The notes: generated from the letters alone by a model not told the origin. A stretch of 64,000 nt of DNA from Acheta domesticus (GCA_031308135.1 JAHLJT010009419.1:68934550-68998549), one strand, 5' to 3'. Counted from the stretch's first letter, positions 36,245 through 48,480 are shown. Program-made: numbers and translations.

Positions 36245-38800
36245 CCCTTAGTGGACCAAGATAAGAAATTCATCGAAATTAATGTAAATTTTGTTAGAAA
36301 TATGATAAAAGGGATGTTAAATAACAGATTCCGTGGTCAAATTTTAAAAAAAAATTTTAATTTTGAAAATTTGAGCCCGGTACTTCAGAGTACCGTCGGT
36401 CTGTGGTAGCATTAAAAATTCACCGAATCTTCACAATGTGTAAATTAAACAATATTAAGAATAAAACAATAGATCTTTATAATTTTGAACACAAATTAGT
36501 TCTTAACATCATGGTAAATAGAAAAACAATTCTTTTTGTCATTACAACACAGATAGACCTCACAATGCTTGCATTTGCTATAAGGTCTTGACTGGATTTT
36601 GTTCATACTACACCATTCACAGCGACCTCTTGTCGTTGTAAAAACTGGCCAATGCACTCCTCTGTTACCCAAACGCATGTCTTTTGGAACAGAGAAATCT
36701 TTTCCTCTTCTTTTGTTATTTTTTGGAATTTCTTCAGAGCTTCTTCTTCTTTTGGGTGTGTTAGTACATGGTTCCACATAGGTGAGACAACCAAGAGCCA
36801 CGTTTCTTCTGAATTCAAAGAGAGAAACTTTCTCAAATTTGTGACAGGCCACAACATAGGAATTTACGAAAGCAATTTCAAGCAAACCCCAAAAAAGTCT
36901 GTGCCACCATTTTTTACAACGTCGATCTAATCCATACACTGTTCTCAGCCTATCAGCCATGTCTACCCCTCCCATAAAACTATTATAATCAGAAATTGCT
37001 GTCGGGCATGGTACAACTTTCTTTGTTCCATCCTTTTCTTTCCTTTTTACTGCAGTTGTATCTGTTCCATGAAAGTTGGATGCTACCATGACAATTTTTG
37101 TATCTCTCCATTTGAAAAAACTTATGCCTGTATTTGCAACACGATGATCAAATTCACCACGAGACATTCTTTGTCATCTACCAAATTTTTTGGAAGGCCT
37201 TTCCTATTCATTCTTATTGTTCCACATGCTAGAGTGCTTTGATTTCTTAGCTTTTCTAGCAATGGCAAGGATGTAAAATAATTATCAAAATAAATAATTC
37301 TTCCTTTCCCCATTCTTCTCTTGTCAAGTATAATACAACTCTTTCCCCTAAACCATATTCTTTATATTCCTCTTCAAGTTCTTCATCTTTTCCCTGATAA
37401 ATTCTGAATTTTTTTATGTATCCTTTCATATCTGCCAGTGTCCACAATTTGAACCCTCTTTTTATTGGTTTTTTGGGGTTGTACTGCTTCATGCTTGACC
37501 GACCTTTGAACAGGAACATTGTTTCATCCACACTTAATTCCTAGTGCCTTCGTAAGCTTCCTGAAAATTTTTATTCAGACTCTCTATCATTGGTCTAATC
37601 TTGTACAATTTGTCTTTGTTATCTCGTGCTATTTGATTATTGTCGTTAACATGAAGATTCGAGAGTATCATATCAAATCTATTTCTAGACATTGTTTGGG
37701 AAATACTTTTATTGTTGAGGTCTGGAGCACAGTTCCAATAATGTTTCCATGAAGGTAACACATTGTAACCCATAATCATATTCATGCCAATAAAGGATAT
37801 CATTTCTTTTGTTGTGACACACAGACTTTTGTTCTTCTGAGTTGCATAAAGATTGCTCTGAAATACAATATCTTGCAATGTATCACTAATCATTTCACAA
37901 AATATGTCTGTGGCAGTGTTGCAATGTGAAAACTTGTTTTCATTGATGCCAGTAGGTAAATTGTAGTCAGTAATAAGAGAAACTCTCTCAACTTTCTTCC
38001 ATTTTCTACTAGCATCTATATTTACATCAATAGGTGAAACATCTTCAGATTGGGAATTAGTAATTGATTCGATTAATTCATGAGTATCAATTTCGTTTTG
38101 GGAATTTAATGGAGCAGAATAAATTTCATGATTTGCCCCTTCTCTATTACTATGTTCGAGAACATACAGTTCTTCTCTAAATGTTGCTTCAAACGCATTA
38201 CCGGAACTGCCATGTGCATACTCACTTGTTTGTTCATCATTATCTTCATCTTCTTCAATATCAGTATCCCCACTATCACTGTAATCAAATTCTTCCGCAA
38301 TAGCTTCAAGAAGTTCAATCTCGCTCAATGATTTCGACATCTTCAGCCAAGGAAAATATAAAACGTGTCACATAACCTCAAAACAGATTTCTATGAGTTC
38401 GTCACAGCCAGGGGACCGACGGTACTTGTAAGTCTTCTACATATTATGACACATTTCAGGAAAACAAATTAGAAACTATAGTAAAATCAAACATAAATCT
38501 CATCAGAAATGTTTAAAACATTATAAAAACAAAAAAAAATAAGTCTCAGCCACTGCAAAACGTAACAACAATGCCAATAAAATACGGCTCCGAAACAGCA
38601 AGCAATCTCACCTACAACATAACATTCAAATGATGCCAACAGAGCCGCAGAGTGGCCAACCTTAGACTTTCTAACACCTTTACATTCTACAATGGTACTT
38701 GAAACTACCGACGGGTCCAGAGCTTCCTGGAATAATACCATGTCTCAATAGAAATGAAATAAAATGGTGGTACTTGAAAGCACCGTCGGTCCGCTAAGGG
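36245..38800 (-). mobile_element. piggyBac-type DNA transposon, 2556 bp
   Basis: The termini are CCCTTAGTGGACC at 36245-36257 and its inverted partner CCCTTAGCGGACC at 38788-38800, a 13-bp inverted repeat with one mismatch. The right end is followed by TTAA (38801-38804), the piggyBac target. The left end is not preceded by TTAA but by 'aaaatgga'. The interior holds one transposase on the minus strand. Subterminal copies of a 'ggtactt...ccgacggt' motif lie near 36379-36402, 38414-38430, 38694-38716 and 38767-38792 in both orientations, as expected for transposase binding sites. Confidence 0.95.
36496..38340 (-). pseudogene. piggyBac transposase, interrupted by three 1-nt frameshifts
   Basis: Encodes an RNase-H-like DDE/D transposase that would cut and paste the element at TTAA. 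The start ATG at 38340 opens an acidic N-terminus (residues ~15-45, EEDEDNDEQ). The catalytic aspartates are visible in SVDETMFLFKGR (37505-37530), IIYFDNYFTSLPLL (~37270-37300) and YNSFMGGVDMADR (~36955-36990). A cysteine-rich C-terminal finger ends it (CEWC, CKHC, CC, C; 36505-36610). Total length is about 614 codons, normal for the family. The frame is broken at about 37540, 37325 and 37165. Each break is explained by one missing base, and I see no other internal stop. So it is either freshly decayed or intact with sequence errors. Confidence 0.93.
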
Positions 38801-39494
38801 TTAAAATCTACATATGTAGTAAATAACTTCTAGTTGTAATGCGATACGTGAATTTATTGGGTACCTGAAAGTTTGAAGAGAATATTTCGGTTGATGTCTT
38901 TGACGCATCTTGATTCTACGTGCTGTAATGAGATTTTCTTTCAGAATTGGACCACTATTATCATTTCAAGATATAATTAGTATGAAATGTAAGTAAAAAT
39001 CCTAATCGGAATTTTTCACTAACAGGAAATAAATGGAATATGATTAATGTTTTCTATTTGAAAGTGTTAAATTTTAATTTCACGATGGCACCCAAACTCC
39101 GTGCACCGTACCATAATTATTGAAAATTTTCCCCATAAATACATTTTGTAAACATTGTATTGAAAATTTTTCCCATAAATATACGAATTACATATAGTTT
39201 TACTTTCCCATATACGTACGTATACACGGAGTGATATACGTAGTATAGGGAAAGTTATGTAATGCTGCGCGAAAAAATGGCCTATTTTCGGCGGAAAAAA
39301 ATTAATTGCCGGGCCGTGAAAACGAGTAAGTGGATAAAACCAGTTGCTAAATTAAAAAAAATCCCCTAACATGTGGTGTAGCCAGAACCCCTATTTTGTG
39401 GGTCCTTTATACCGAAAAGCCAATTGAAAGGAAAACGTCCGTCTGCGAACACTGCTAGCGCCTAAGCCATACGTACGATTTCTTCCAAAATGGA
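38801..39494. repeat. Direct repeat flanking piggyBac, downstream copy (694 bp)
   Basis: Second copy of 35548-36244. It starts with the TTAA that abuts the right piggyBac end and continues past 39494 into the rest of R1600 copy G, so this copy has the original downstream flank. Confidence 0.95.
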
Positions 39495-40762
39495 TATTCC
39501 CTGTCGATCTGGATCTAGTCGAACCTTTGAGATTTTGAAAAAAGATTCTGTAAAATTTGGGGGTACTTCACATGAAGAAACCCCGATATTTTCAAAATTT
39601 TCTCAAAATAGGCTCCAAATTTTTTCTTTCAATTTCTTGTAAGAATAGAGTAATATACACAGGTAGCATAGATCAGATTTTCGCGGATAACTCTGAATTT
39701 TCAAAAATTGCAAAAGTTTAAAATTTGTTCGGCGTCATTCTGGAACTACCAAATCGAAGATAGAGATTTTTCTTTCAAATAAAATTTGTTGTCCAAAGTG
39801 AGTGCTTTCAATAAGGCCACGTGCATTTTTTGGAAAATTTTAGTTTTCGCGCAATATTGCGTGCAATATGTGCAATTTGAAAAAATTCTAAAACAAGAAT
39901 CTTCTCGAAAACGGCTCCAATTTTTTTCTTTAAACTTGTGGTAGGGATAGTGCCTAATGTATTTTATGATATGACGAAACGCCATATTGCTCAATTTTTT
40001 TGTTTTTTTCAAAACTCGGAAAAATATAATTTTTTGACTTGTCTGTCATGTCGTTAATATTAGCGGCAATTTTTTCACATTATTATATTTACGAGTACAT
40101 GTGCTTCAAATAATGTCAAGTAAAGTTTCTCGAAAACACAACCGTTTTCTGTGAAAAGTAGCTCAAAATTCCACATTTTCAGAAACGCTCAAACACCATT
40201 TTCTCATATATGGCTGCAAATTTTTTCTTCAAACTTTTGTAACGGATAGTGCTAATTACACTCTTTAATATGGCGTAAAGTTTATTGTGAGTTATTTTTT
40301 TGTTTTTTCAAAAATTACACATATGTAATATTTTTGAAAGATCTCTCACATCTTTAATTTGCACATTACCAGCATTGTAAACATTATTATATTTGTTAAT
40401 GTAAGAGCTTTAAATAACTTCAAATGAAGTGTTTTCAAAACTCAAAAAATTTCTGTGAAAATGAGCTTCAAATTTCGCATTTTTAGTAGCGCTAAAAAGC
40501 AATTTTCTTTAAAACGGCACTTAATTTTTAAAAGAAAATTGCCATTTAGGACTAGGTTTTGTGTTCTTTAATATTCTAAAATTAATATTTCCGTTCTACC
40601 AATAGGAAACCGAAAAATTATGAAAATGACAAAAAATGTACTTTTGGAGGTGATAGATTGCAGCTGGCAAGAAAGAGTATGTGGCAATTCCAAATAGCTA
40701 GCGAAGACCCAAGGGAATAGAAAACTAATACGGGAAGTCTGTGCCATTCTGTAGCACCACCA
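39202..40762 (-). mobile_element. R1600 repeat, copy G (near full length)
   Basis: From the palindromic terminus (actttcccatatacgtacgt at 39202) to 'gggaagtctgtgccattctgtagcaccacc' (about 40733-40762), ~1.56 kb. It shows the 3' block, then repeated 'aaacggctccaa.tttttt' units at about 39610, 39910 and 40215, and a weaker one at 40520, then the 5' tip. No coding frame longer than 88 codons. It is the parent of the truncated copy at 35950-36244. Confidence 0.9.
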
Positions 40763-42039
40763 ATTACATATTATGACACATTTTATCACTATTTTTTCTG
40801 TAATTAAATGTGAACAACTCATCAGTTGAAAATGAAACTGAGATGTAAAAGAGTCATAGAATGCGGGTGTAATAATTTCCAACAAGATATGAAAGTCACA
40901 GCCATGAGCAATGGTTAACCTGCTAGTGAAAACAGAAATACTTATAATACTTCAACCTCGCGACTGCCTAATGCTGCTATAAAAGAATCACATTATGGCA
41001 AATTTTGGTTTTGTTGGCCGTCTTTGCATGCTCCATACCTTAATTTTACGTCCGATGTAGTACGTGTACGCAAAAGAACTTCGCATACTTTATCAATCTT
41101 TATTATTAATTACCTATGCGACTTTACAGCCACTTCTCATTTGGTTTACACCTCATGACTGTCTCTGAGAAACCGAGGAGTCGTCGTCAGCAAGGTGGGT
41201 GGGAGAAAGCTAGTCTTTATGGGCAATTGTGGGCCAAATATCAACCGACCCGCCGCTAATCGAGAAAAAAATTCATGTCGGATGCGATTCTAAAAATCGA
41301 TACTATTTCTCCCATTTTAGGGAACGGTATGGAGCTGGGCCATACATGAATGTATTTCCTTTCCTTGGTGATGTGTACAGTTTCTGAGGGAAAATAGTCT
41401 TTTGGAACTATTCTATTAGGACGCCAAGAAAATGGCATTTGGGACGTACTATACATGCAATAAAAACAGTAGAAATCAAATATTGAAATTATGATTTAAT
41501 TTTTCTTCAAAGAGATCGTAAATATTTTTGAAAAATTTTTGAAGGGCTAAAAAAGGAAATTTTTCTATAATGTGAAAGACTGCTTTACTATTTTGGGTTA
41601 CTAGTTTTGTTAAATTATGTTATTTATTACTGGAAGGATTAAATATTTGCATCTGAATACTAGTACTCATTGCATACATTACTTCGTTACATACTTAACT
41701 TGTGTCATAGAGGAAAGCTGCAGTTGCAATATACGGTTTAGAAGTTCTACTATGGAAAAGTAAACTCTGTGAAAGAAAATACTTTTGCCTGAACGTCTGC
41801 CATTAATAGTCCCAGATTTCTATAATTTCCAAAAACTTCTGTCTAAGCATCCGTTTCACGTGCAAATTCATATTTGGGGGAAACTGATCCAAATGAATAG
41901 ACATTTGGTGTTACGACACTAAAAAATTAAAAACTATTGGTGCTCAACAACACGTACTTTTTAGCGTTATTTGTAACTTTTCTGTTTTCGGAAATTTTAA
42001 GTTCAATGAAAATCGGAACTGCGCTCTCTTTTATAAGCT
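40763..42039. other. No gene recognised
   Basis: AT-rich, short frames only, no known repeat recognised. Confidence 0.45.
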
Positions 42040-42486
42040 TTCTTCGTTTCACGCAGAATTTCGCAAAACCTACTAATACGTATTTTGTAAAATTATGCAT
42101 TACCGTATTTAAAGAGAAGTCCTTAAAGATAAGTCTAAAAATACACTATCCTTAATTTTGTAGTTTTAGGAAAGCACCGAAAAAATTTTAAATTTTTGCA
42201 GTTTTCGAAAACTCAGAGGAATCAACAAAAAATGGATTTTTGTATAACGCATGTATTTATCAATCCCGTAAAACATTAATCAAAAAAATTGGACTCATTT
42301 TTGAGAAAAGTTGAAAAATATCGTTGACGCTTCATGCAAAGATCCCCCAAAATCAAAATACCCGTTTCAAGCTCAAGGAGACGCGACATCAACCATATCC
42401 ATCCGGGAAATATCAATTTTGATGAAATTCCTGCTGACGGTTTAGTCGCTAGCGTTGTTCACAAACAAGCAGACGGACGGATAAAC
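42040..42486 (+). mobile_element. R1600 repeat, copy H (internal to GACG tract)
   Basis: Contains 'tttcgcaaaacctactaata', 'ttaattttgtagttttagg', 'tttttgagaaaagttgaaaaat', 'cttcatgcaaagatcccccaaaat', 'gacggtttagtcgctagcgttgttcac' and ends in 'agacggacggata'. A SINE begins 20 bp further on, so the 3' end was lost or displaced. Confidence 0.7.
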
Positions 42487-42505
42487 CCATCTTTTGATGT
42501 AAGCT

Positions 42506-42915
42506 ACCGGGAGAGCTGGCTCAGGGCATCAAATGATGTCACTGCAGTGCCTCTGACAGGGAGGTCCTAGGTTCGAGTCCCGACTGTGGCAGAATTTCGA
42601 AGTTAACTTGTCAGCTACGTCGAGTTCAATCGCTGTCTGGGGGAGAATTCAAGCGACCGGATACTCTGATCGGTAGTTTTCCGTGATTTCTCCGATCAAC
42701 ACCAGACGAATGCAGAAGAAGTACAACAAACTGGCCTCGGACCGCGCGCTTTCCTTCCTATTCGTTGTCATACTTTCTTCCCTTACACACACACTTACAT
42801 ATACATTACCACACATGCTTGGAGCCCGGTCGGCAGCTTAGATCTTGTCCCGGCTGGGGCAGTCCCCGCTGGTGGAGATACCTAGATCTGGTTTGTGGCA
42901 TGCCCCCTGAGATGC
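42506..42915 (+). mobile_element. tRNA-derived SINE (559-bp family)
   Basis: The head ACCGGGAGAGCTGGCTCAGG (A box) is followed by GGTTCGAGTCCCG (B box, 42571-42583), then the shared body 'cagctacgtcgagttcaatcgctgtctgg', 'gatcggtagttttccgtgatttctccgatcaac' and the CA-rich stretch, ending near 'ggcagtccccgctggtgg'. It is the cleanest head in the window. I did not find a convincing TSD, and the 3' end is shorter than in the complete copy. Confidence 0.85.
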
Positions 42916-43452
42916 CAAAGTTTTAGTTATATCACGAATCTGCTCCAGCGCTCTTCCTAGACTCAGGTTTGATGATTACTTTATTTGCTCGAATATGTGC
43001 AACAAAATCTCAAAATTCCTTTATTCCAAATATTTCCAATTCCACCCGCATGAGCTACATGCCCACCTAGGAAGACCTGCGAGCATAGGCCACATCCCCT
43101 AACTCCGCTCTGATTTCCCCTCCAAATCCAGAAAGCGGAGTACAAGCCTGAGATTAGAGTACGGAAGATAAGCTCAAAGAGCTCACGAAATAACACGAAG
43201 AATGGTTTCACCATAAGAAAATACGTTTCGTGTATTTTTCTAGCAAATCATGGAGATTTGAATTATATTTATATAATTTGTTCTTTATATCATAATTATT
43301 TTATTTTTAAATTCTGACATGAATAACTACGTTTGTCAAGGAGTAGGGATTTGTTTGAATGGAAAATACTCTGCGATTTTTCGTTTTGTAAATGGTTGTT
43401 GTGTATAGCAATGAAATCAATTATCCAGACTCTATTGTCTATTTCAAAGGTG
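42916..43452. other. No recognised feature
   Basis: No gene or repeat recognised; short frames only. Confidence 0.4.
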
Positions 43453-43591
43453 GTGTCTCCTCAAGGTCACGAGCTGGAAGGAGAGGAGGAACGCTATCAT
43501 CCAATCGCGAGCTTCGTGAAGACTTCAATTTTTGGTATTGAAGCTTCCGATTGGATGGTAGCTCCTTCCAGCTCGCGTCCTTGAGAAGTAA
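43453..43591. mobile_element. Small fold-back MITE, ~139 bp
   Basis: Arms 'ctcaaggtcacgagctggaa' (43460-43479) and the inverse of 'ttccagctcgcgtccttgag' (43566-43585) are near-identical, and they continue inward as 'catccaatcgcgagcttc' against inverted 'catccaatcggaagcttc'. The loop is ~15 bp around 43520-43535. Confidence 0.8.
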
Positions 43592-43615
43592 CTACATTTA
43601 AACCGGACTATGTAG

Positions 43616-44123
43616 TGTGGCGTCATACTGGTGTAATCAGAACACACACGAAAGTGGGTTGTAAGAATAATAAGTTTATTCATAAACTAGGCCGTTGTCA
43701 CAAATAACAAATTACGCTGCTTACAATTAACTAAATAAATAGAACCACTGCTAGGAGAGATATTTTACCGAACGGCTACCACACCGCAACATACGACCAA
43801 TATTCCTCTGTGCGGAGCACCGCTCTACGCTGAGACCTGATGCATGTTTTGCTAGTTACGACAATGAATTGCCGGCCCCTTGCCCTCGTGCACCACTAGC
43901 ACAAACTCACGCTCAACCTGCCGCCGACGCTGCTGAGAATCAAGAAGGAGGCATTGTTCTCGTGGCCTTATATAGCTCCTTCGGCGCCATTGCCTCCGCC
44001 GGACCACGCCACGTCTACTCTTGGACGGAAAGTCCCGGTGCGTCATCGTTTCGCGCCCTTTGTTAAACATCCGGCCATCTGCCACGTGTTTGTCTCCGAG
44101 TTTTAGCGCGCCACGACACAACA
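43616..44123 (-). mobile_element. Solo LTR of a Ty3/Gypsy-like retrotransposon, 508 bp
   Basis: Read on the minus strand it begins TGTTGTGTCG (44123) and ends in the complement of tgtggcg (43616), so the ends are TG...CA. A TATA box (GCTATATAAGG, ~43965-43975) lies ~150 nt in, and an AATAAA poly-A signal (~43675-43681) lies near the 3' end. This is the expected U3-R-U5 order. A 4-bp duplication, gtag, flanks it at 43612-43615 and 44124-44127; four- to six-bp duplications are usual for Gypsy elements. No second LTR or internal region is present, so it is a recombination remnant. The 65- and 89-codon frames inside are not genes. Confidence 0.82.
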
Positions 44124-44628
44124 GTAGTCTGTCCCCTATAGAGGAATCTCCTCTATAGATTTATTGGATCACTCACACGGACAGACAGCTCTTTTAACAA
44201 TCTGTGTTCCATACCTGAACATAGGAAGTCAATGCCATCATTGCACTCTTAAGTAAAGACAATTACGAAACCAAGAGTCTTCGTATTCAAAACATTTTTC
44301 TATTCTCAATTGATAAATTCAAATATCACTGATATATTTCATTTTAATGGATAATTTCTTTGGTATCGTAGAGAAAATGAAAATAATATTCTCCAAATTT
44401 AAATAAAGTATAATTTCTAAATTTCCGTCAATAAATGACAGCTGAATCCCTCAAAGGTCTATCAAGAATCAGGTATCCAATGACGTATGGTCAACCCATG
44501 GAAATTTGAACAACCCTTACTTTTAAATTTTGCATTTGTTCATATTTCATGGCCGACTGGAAATACCTTGGACACGTCCATGCTACAGTGACTTAATTAA
44601 ACGATTTTGATACTTTTTACTTTCCCGT
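44124..44628. other. No gene recognised; small hairpin
   Basis: A 10-bp-arm hairpin (ctatagagga / tcctctatag) lies at 44138-44160. Otherwise featureless. Confidence 0.45.
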
Positions 44629-45783
44629 AAACGTACGTATATACAGAGTAATATGTATATGCTGCGCGAAATGCATTACATGTTATGTAATGCTGCGCGA
44701 AAAAATGGCGAATTTTCGGCAGAAAAAAATTCATTGCCGGGCCCTAACAACGAAAAAGTGGATAAAACCAGCTGCAAAATTAAGGGTAAAATCCCCTAAC
44801 ATGTGATCTAGCCAGGATCTCTGTTTTGTGATTCCTTGATACCGAAAACCAATTGAAAGCAAAACGCTTGTCCGTCTGTCTCTCCGGTGTATGTGAACAA
44901 CACTAGAGCCTAAACCACTGGTAGGATTTTTTTCAAATTGAAGAAACTCTTGTCCATCTGACTGTAGTCGAAGCTTTGAGATTTTGAAAAACATTCTTCA
45001 AAATTCGGGGGTATTTTACATGAAGTCCCCCGGACATTTTCAAAATTTTCTGAAAAACGGCTTTTTTCTTTAACTTTCTTGTACGAATAGAGTAAAATAC
45101 ACTTATTAATGTGGCATACGTTCGATTTTCACGAAAACTGCAATAGTTTGAATTTTTTCGGCATCTTACCTCAATTACAAAATTGAAGATACAGATTTTT
45201 CCTTCAAATAAAATTTCTTCATCAAAGTGAGTTCTTTCCTTAAGGTCATGTACTTTTTTTGAAACGTTTAATAGTTTTCGCGCAATATTGCGTGCAATAT
45301 ATTCAGTTTTAAAAAATTGCGAAAACGATTTTCTTTCAAACGGCTGCAAATGTTTTCTTTAAGCTTTCGGTAGGGATAGTGACTAATGTACTCTATGAGA
45401 TAACATAAACGTCATGTTGCTCTATTCTTTTGTTTTTTCAAAAATTACAAAAATCAAAGATCAAAAATTTTCTGTGAAAAAGAGCTTCAAATTTCGCATT
45501 TTTAGTACCGCTTAAACGTTATTTTCTTAAAAACAGCTACAAATGTTGCAAAGAAAATTGCTATTTAGGTCGAGGTTTTGGTGTTCTTTAATATTCTAAA
45601 ATTAATATTTCCGTTCTACCACTAGGAAAGCGAAAAAGTAGGAAAATGTCAAAAAAAATGTACTTTGGGTGGCGATAGATGGCAGCTGGCAAGAGTATGT
45701 AACAATTATGAATACTAGCCGAGACGCAAGGATATAGAAAACAAGTACGGGAAAGTCTGTACCATTCTGTAGCACCACTAGTT
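44629..45783 (-). mobile_element. R1600 repeat, copy I (internally deleted, ~1.15 kb)
   Basis: Has both family ends: actttcccgtaaacgtacgt at 44629 and 'gggaaagtctgtaccattctgtagcaccactagt' near 45750-45783. It is ~0.5 kb shorter than copies G and K, because about one and a half internal ~300-bp units are missing. A 'gctgcgcgaaatgcattacatgttatgtaat' stretch shows a small local duplication of the end at 44659-44702. The 138-codon minus frame at 44933-45349 is a chance frame across the units. Confidence 0.88.
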
Positions 45784-46159
45784 CTTCATTGTGATTGGTA
45801 GTTGTGGAGTTTTAATTGTACGCGTGCGATTAATATAGTGATAATAGATCTTTCATAGAATTATTGATAGTTAATTCACTAAATGAAAAAACACTTAATT
45901 TTACAGTTGTATATTTTAGTATATACAGTTGTGGTGTACTAAGTAAAAGAGCTGTAAAACAATTTATGTCTGTTTGTTTCAATTTAATAAACTCCTGGTT
46001 TACAGCTTCAAATAAAAATTCTTTGCTCTTTTCTAAAATTGAATTTTGACGAGATTAATCGTAGGTTAAAAATATAAAAAGTAAAGTTTTTTTCTCGTGA
46101 TTTCTTTAGTTGTTAGTATTATTGTTAGAAATTAATATTTTAAAGGTCAAGGCACTCTT
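45784..46159. other. No recognised feature
   Basis: AT-rich spacer between two R1600 copies. Confidence 0.4.
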
Positions 46160-46620
46160 GTATTTGTTTTTTCAGAAATTATAACAATGTATTTGTTTTA
46201 AAGATCTCTCACAGCGTTAATATGCATGTTTCCCACAATTTGTCAACACTATTGTATTTGTGAGTTAATATGCCTTAAATGACTTCAAATAAAGTTTTTT
46301 GAAAACACAAAAGATTCCTGTGAAAAGGGCTTCACATTTCGCATTTACAGTAGCGCTGAAAAGCCATTTTCTTAAAAACGGCACCAAATTTTTCAAAACA
46401 ATTGACATTTAGGACGAGGTTTCGCTGTTCTTTAATATTCTTAAAATAATATTTCCGTTCTACCATTAAAAAAACGAAAAATTAAGAAAATGTTTAAAAA
46501 AGTAATTTGGGCGGCAATTGATGGCAGGTGGCAGTAGTATATGGCAAGTCCGAATAGCTAGTCGAGACCAAAGGAATTAGAAAAATCGGGAAAGTCTATG
46601 CCATTCTATAGCACCACTGG
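46160..46620 (-). mobile_element. R1600 repeat, copy J (5' part)
   Basis: Holds one and a half internal units ('aagatctctcacagcgttaa', 'aaaacggcaccaaatttttc') and the 5' tip 'gggaaagtctatgccattctatagcaccact'. The 3' half is absent. Confidence 0.8.
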
Positions 46621-46803
46621 TTTCATATATTTCGCACTTAGAAAGGCGTTTTTAACTTTGTTTGCAAATAAATTTTAATTATAAATTATTATGCCGGGCA
46701 ACGGTCAAATTATATTTTGTTGCGCGCAAATGTAAGATTAGAAAATACAAAAGAAACTTTAAATATCAATGTTTAAAAACATCCACGGTTTCTGAACGAT
46801 GTA

Positions 46804-46866
46804 TTTGAAACATCGATGTTTTAATTTTTGAACATCGATGTTTTAATTTTTGAACATCGATGTTTG
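46804..46866. repeat. Tandem repeat of a 22-bp palindromic unit
   Basis: The self-complementary word aacatcgatgtt occurs three times, separated by ttaatttttg. It is preceded by a diverged half-site (aacgatgtatttgaa). Confidence 0.85.
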
Positions 46867-48480
46867 GTAACATGTCAACCAATCTTCCAATTTACGTTCT
46901 GTCATGAGTTAACTCTTGCTGTCGTCAGCCTGCGAGTGCGTTTTATTGCGACTGAGTTCCACTTATTTTGTAGAATGCCGAAAATTAAAAGTGCTCTTGA
47001 ACTGAATTGAACATTGAATAAGCTAATTGGATTGATATTTTTAAGGCACGGCCAAGTAATTTTAGTCAAAAATACTTGAAGTAACATAAAAATTCATTCT
47101 CAAAAGTTATTTTTAAATTCGTTTATACTGCCTATTTAACAAATTATTACGCCTATATTCGCTTTTTAAGAGCTATTAAAGTTTCTAAAATAAACGTTTT
47201 AGGGCCTCAAAATTTCGTAGACTGTACTTAAGTCATCGACTAATGGCTTCTCTTTTCCCTAAAAATACACCCAAATAAGGCCCGTAGGTGGTACGTTGCA
47301 AATTTTTAAGCTATATTTGTAGAACATTTTTTGTTAAAATTATGACTTTTAATATGTGACTCCCTACAAATGAAATAAAAGTAGTTTCTGAAATGAAAGA
47401 ATTGAGTCTGCTGCTCCAATCTATTCTCGCGATTTCTTATATCTATGTACTGGGGCATATCCATGCGAGCGTAACATATTTTCAAAAAAAGTACAAAATG
47501 TTAAACATTTAACTACTGATAAGCACATTTTTCAGATTCATGGATCGTACATTCAATGTCAGAATGATTTTTCGCAAGCGAAGCTATTTTTATTCAAAAT
47601 TACAAAACGCATTACCAAGCTACGTTTCACTGCCGAACTCAGGCCTCCCGAGAGGCAAAATTTACTTCTTATAGCGTCTTGCGTGGAGCACCAAAGGCAC
47701 CAACTACTCTCGAAATACATGCGTAATCAAGTAATGGCTTCTTTCGTCTACAAAACGTTTCGAGAATAAAACGCGCAGGTCGCTCGGAGGCAAATGAGAT
47801 AACATTGTAACACGTTTCCATTACGTGTGTTTTACCAAATGATCCAGCTACTGGACCGATTGTAAAGTCTTTCCATGATATAAAAAGGGACATGTTCTTC
47901 TCCCCTACGACTCTTTTCTCTTAGGCGACTCCTTAATCCACACCCACGACGTCTATAAAAACTCCTCATAGTCTTCGTGTCCACGCCTAATGTAACGTTT
48001 TGGGAGAAGAAAATTGCCACACTTTCATTTTTAAAGGTTCCTCGAAAATATCCAATCTGTAATTAAATTTACGCATGTTTGATTGTAGTTGGTGTTCGAA
48101 TCCGAAAATTCTGAAAATTCTGACTGAAAAATAATGATTATTTTTATTTGATTCAATAATCTTTGTTCTTTCACTTGTAATTTTTTTTTGTAAATCGATT
48201 TATGTTCAGGAAAAAATTAAATGTATGCCAATGTGCCCAGATATGGAGGTCCAATTAGGTAATATTCGTAACATCTTATGGAAACTTGTAAAACATCAAA
48301 CATCTTTAACACTTCAGTGTTAGACAACAGCTGCAATAGAACATGAAGGTACCTCATCTTGTCACACATCTGCAATTTGGTCCGTTTCTTCCTCTAAAAT
48401 ATGCATGAACAGTCTCTTATCAGATTTCGGCATGTTATTTAAAGAAATCTGCTATCGGCACACAGAAACTCTTGTGACTC
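46867..48480. other. No gene recognised
   Basis: AT-rich. No RNA gene, long frame or family repeat recognised. Confidence 0.45.

Noticed and set aside
44933..45349. 138-codon minus-strand frame (also 32798-33190 plus, 60657-60923 plus)
   Set aside because: All lie in the same R1600 units and share similar words because the DNA is repeated; frames are not conserved between copies as a protein would be.
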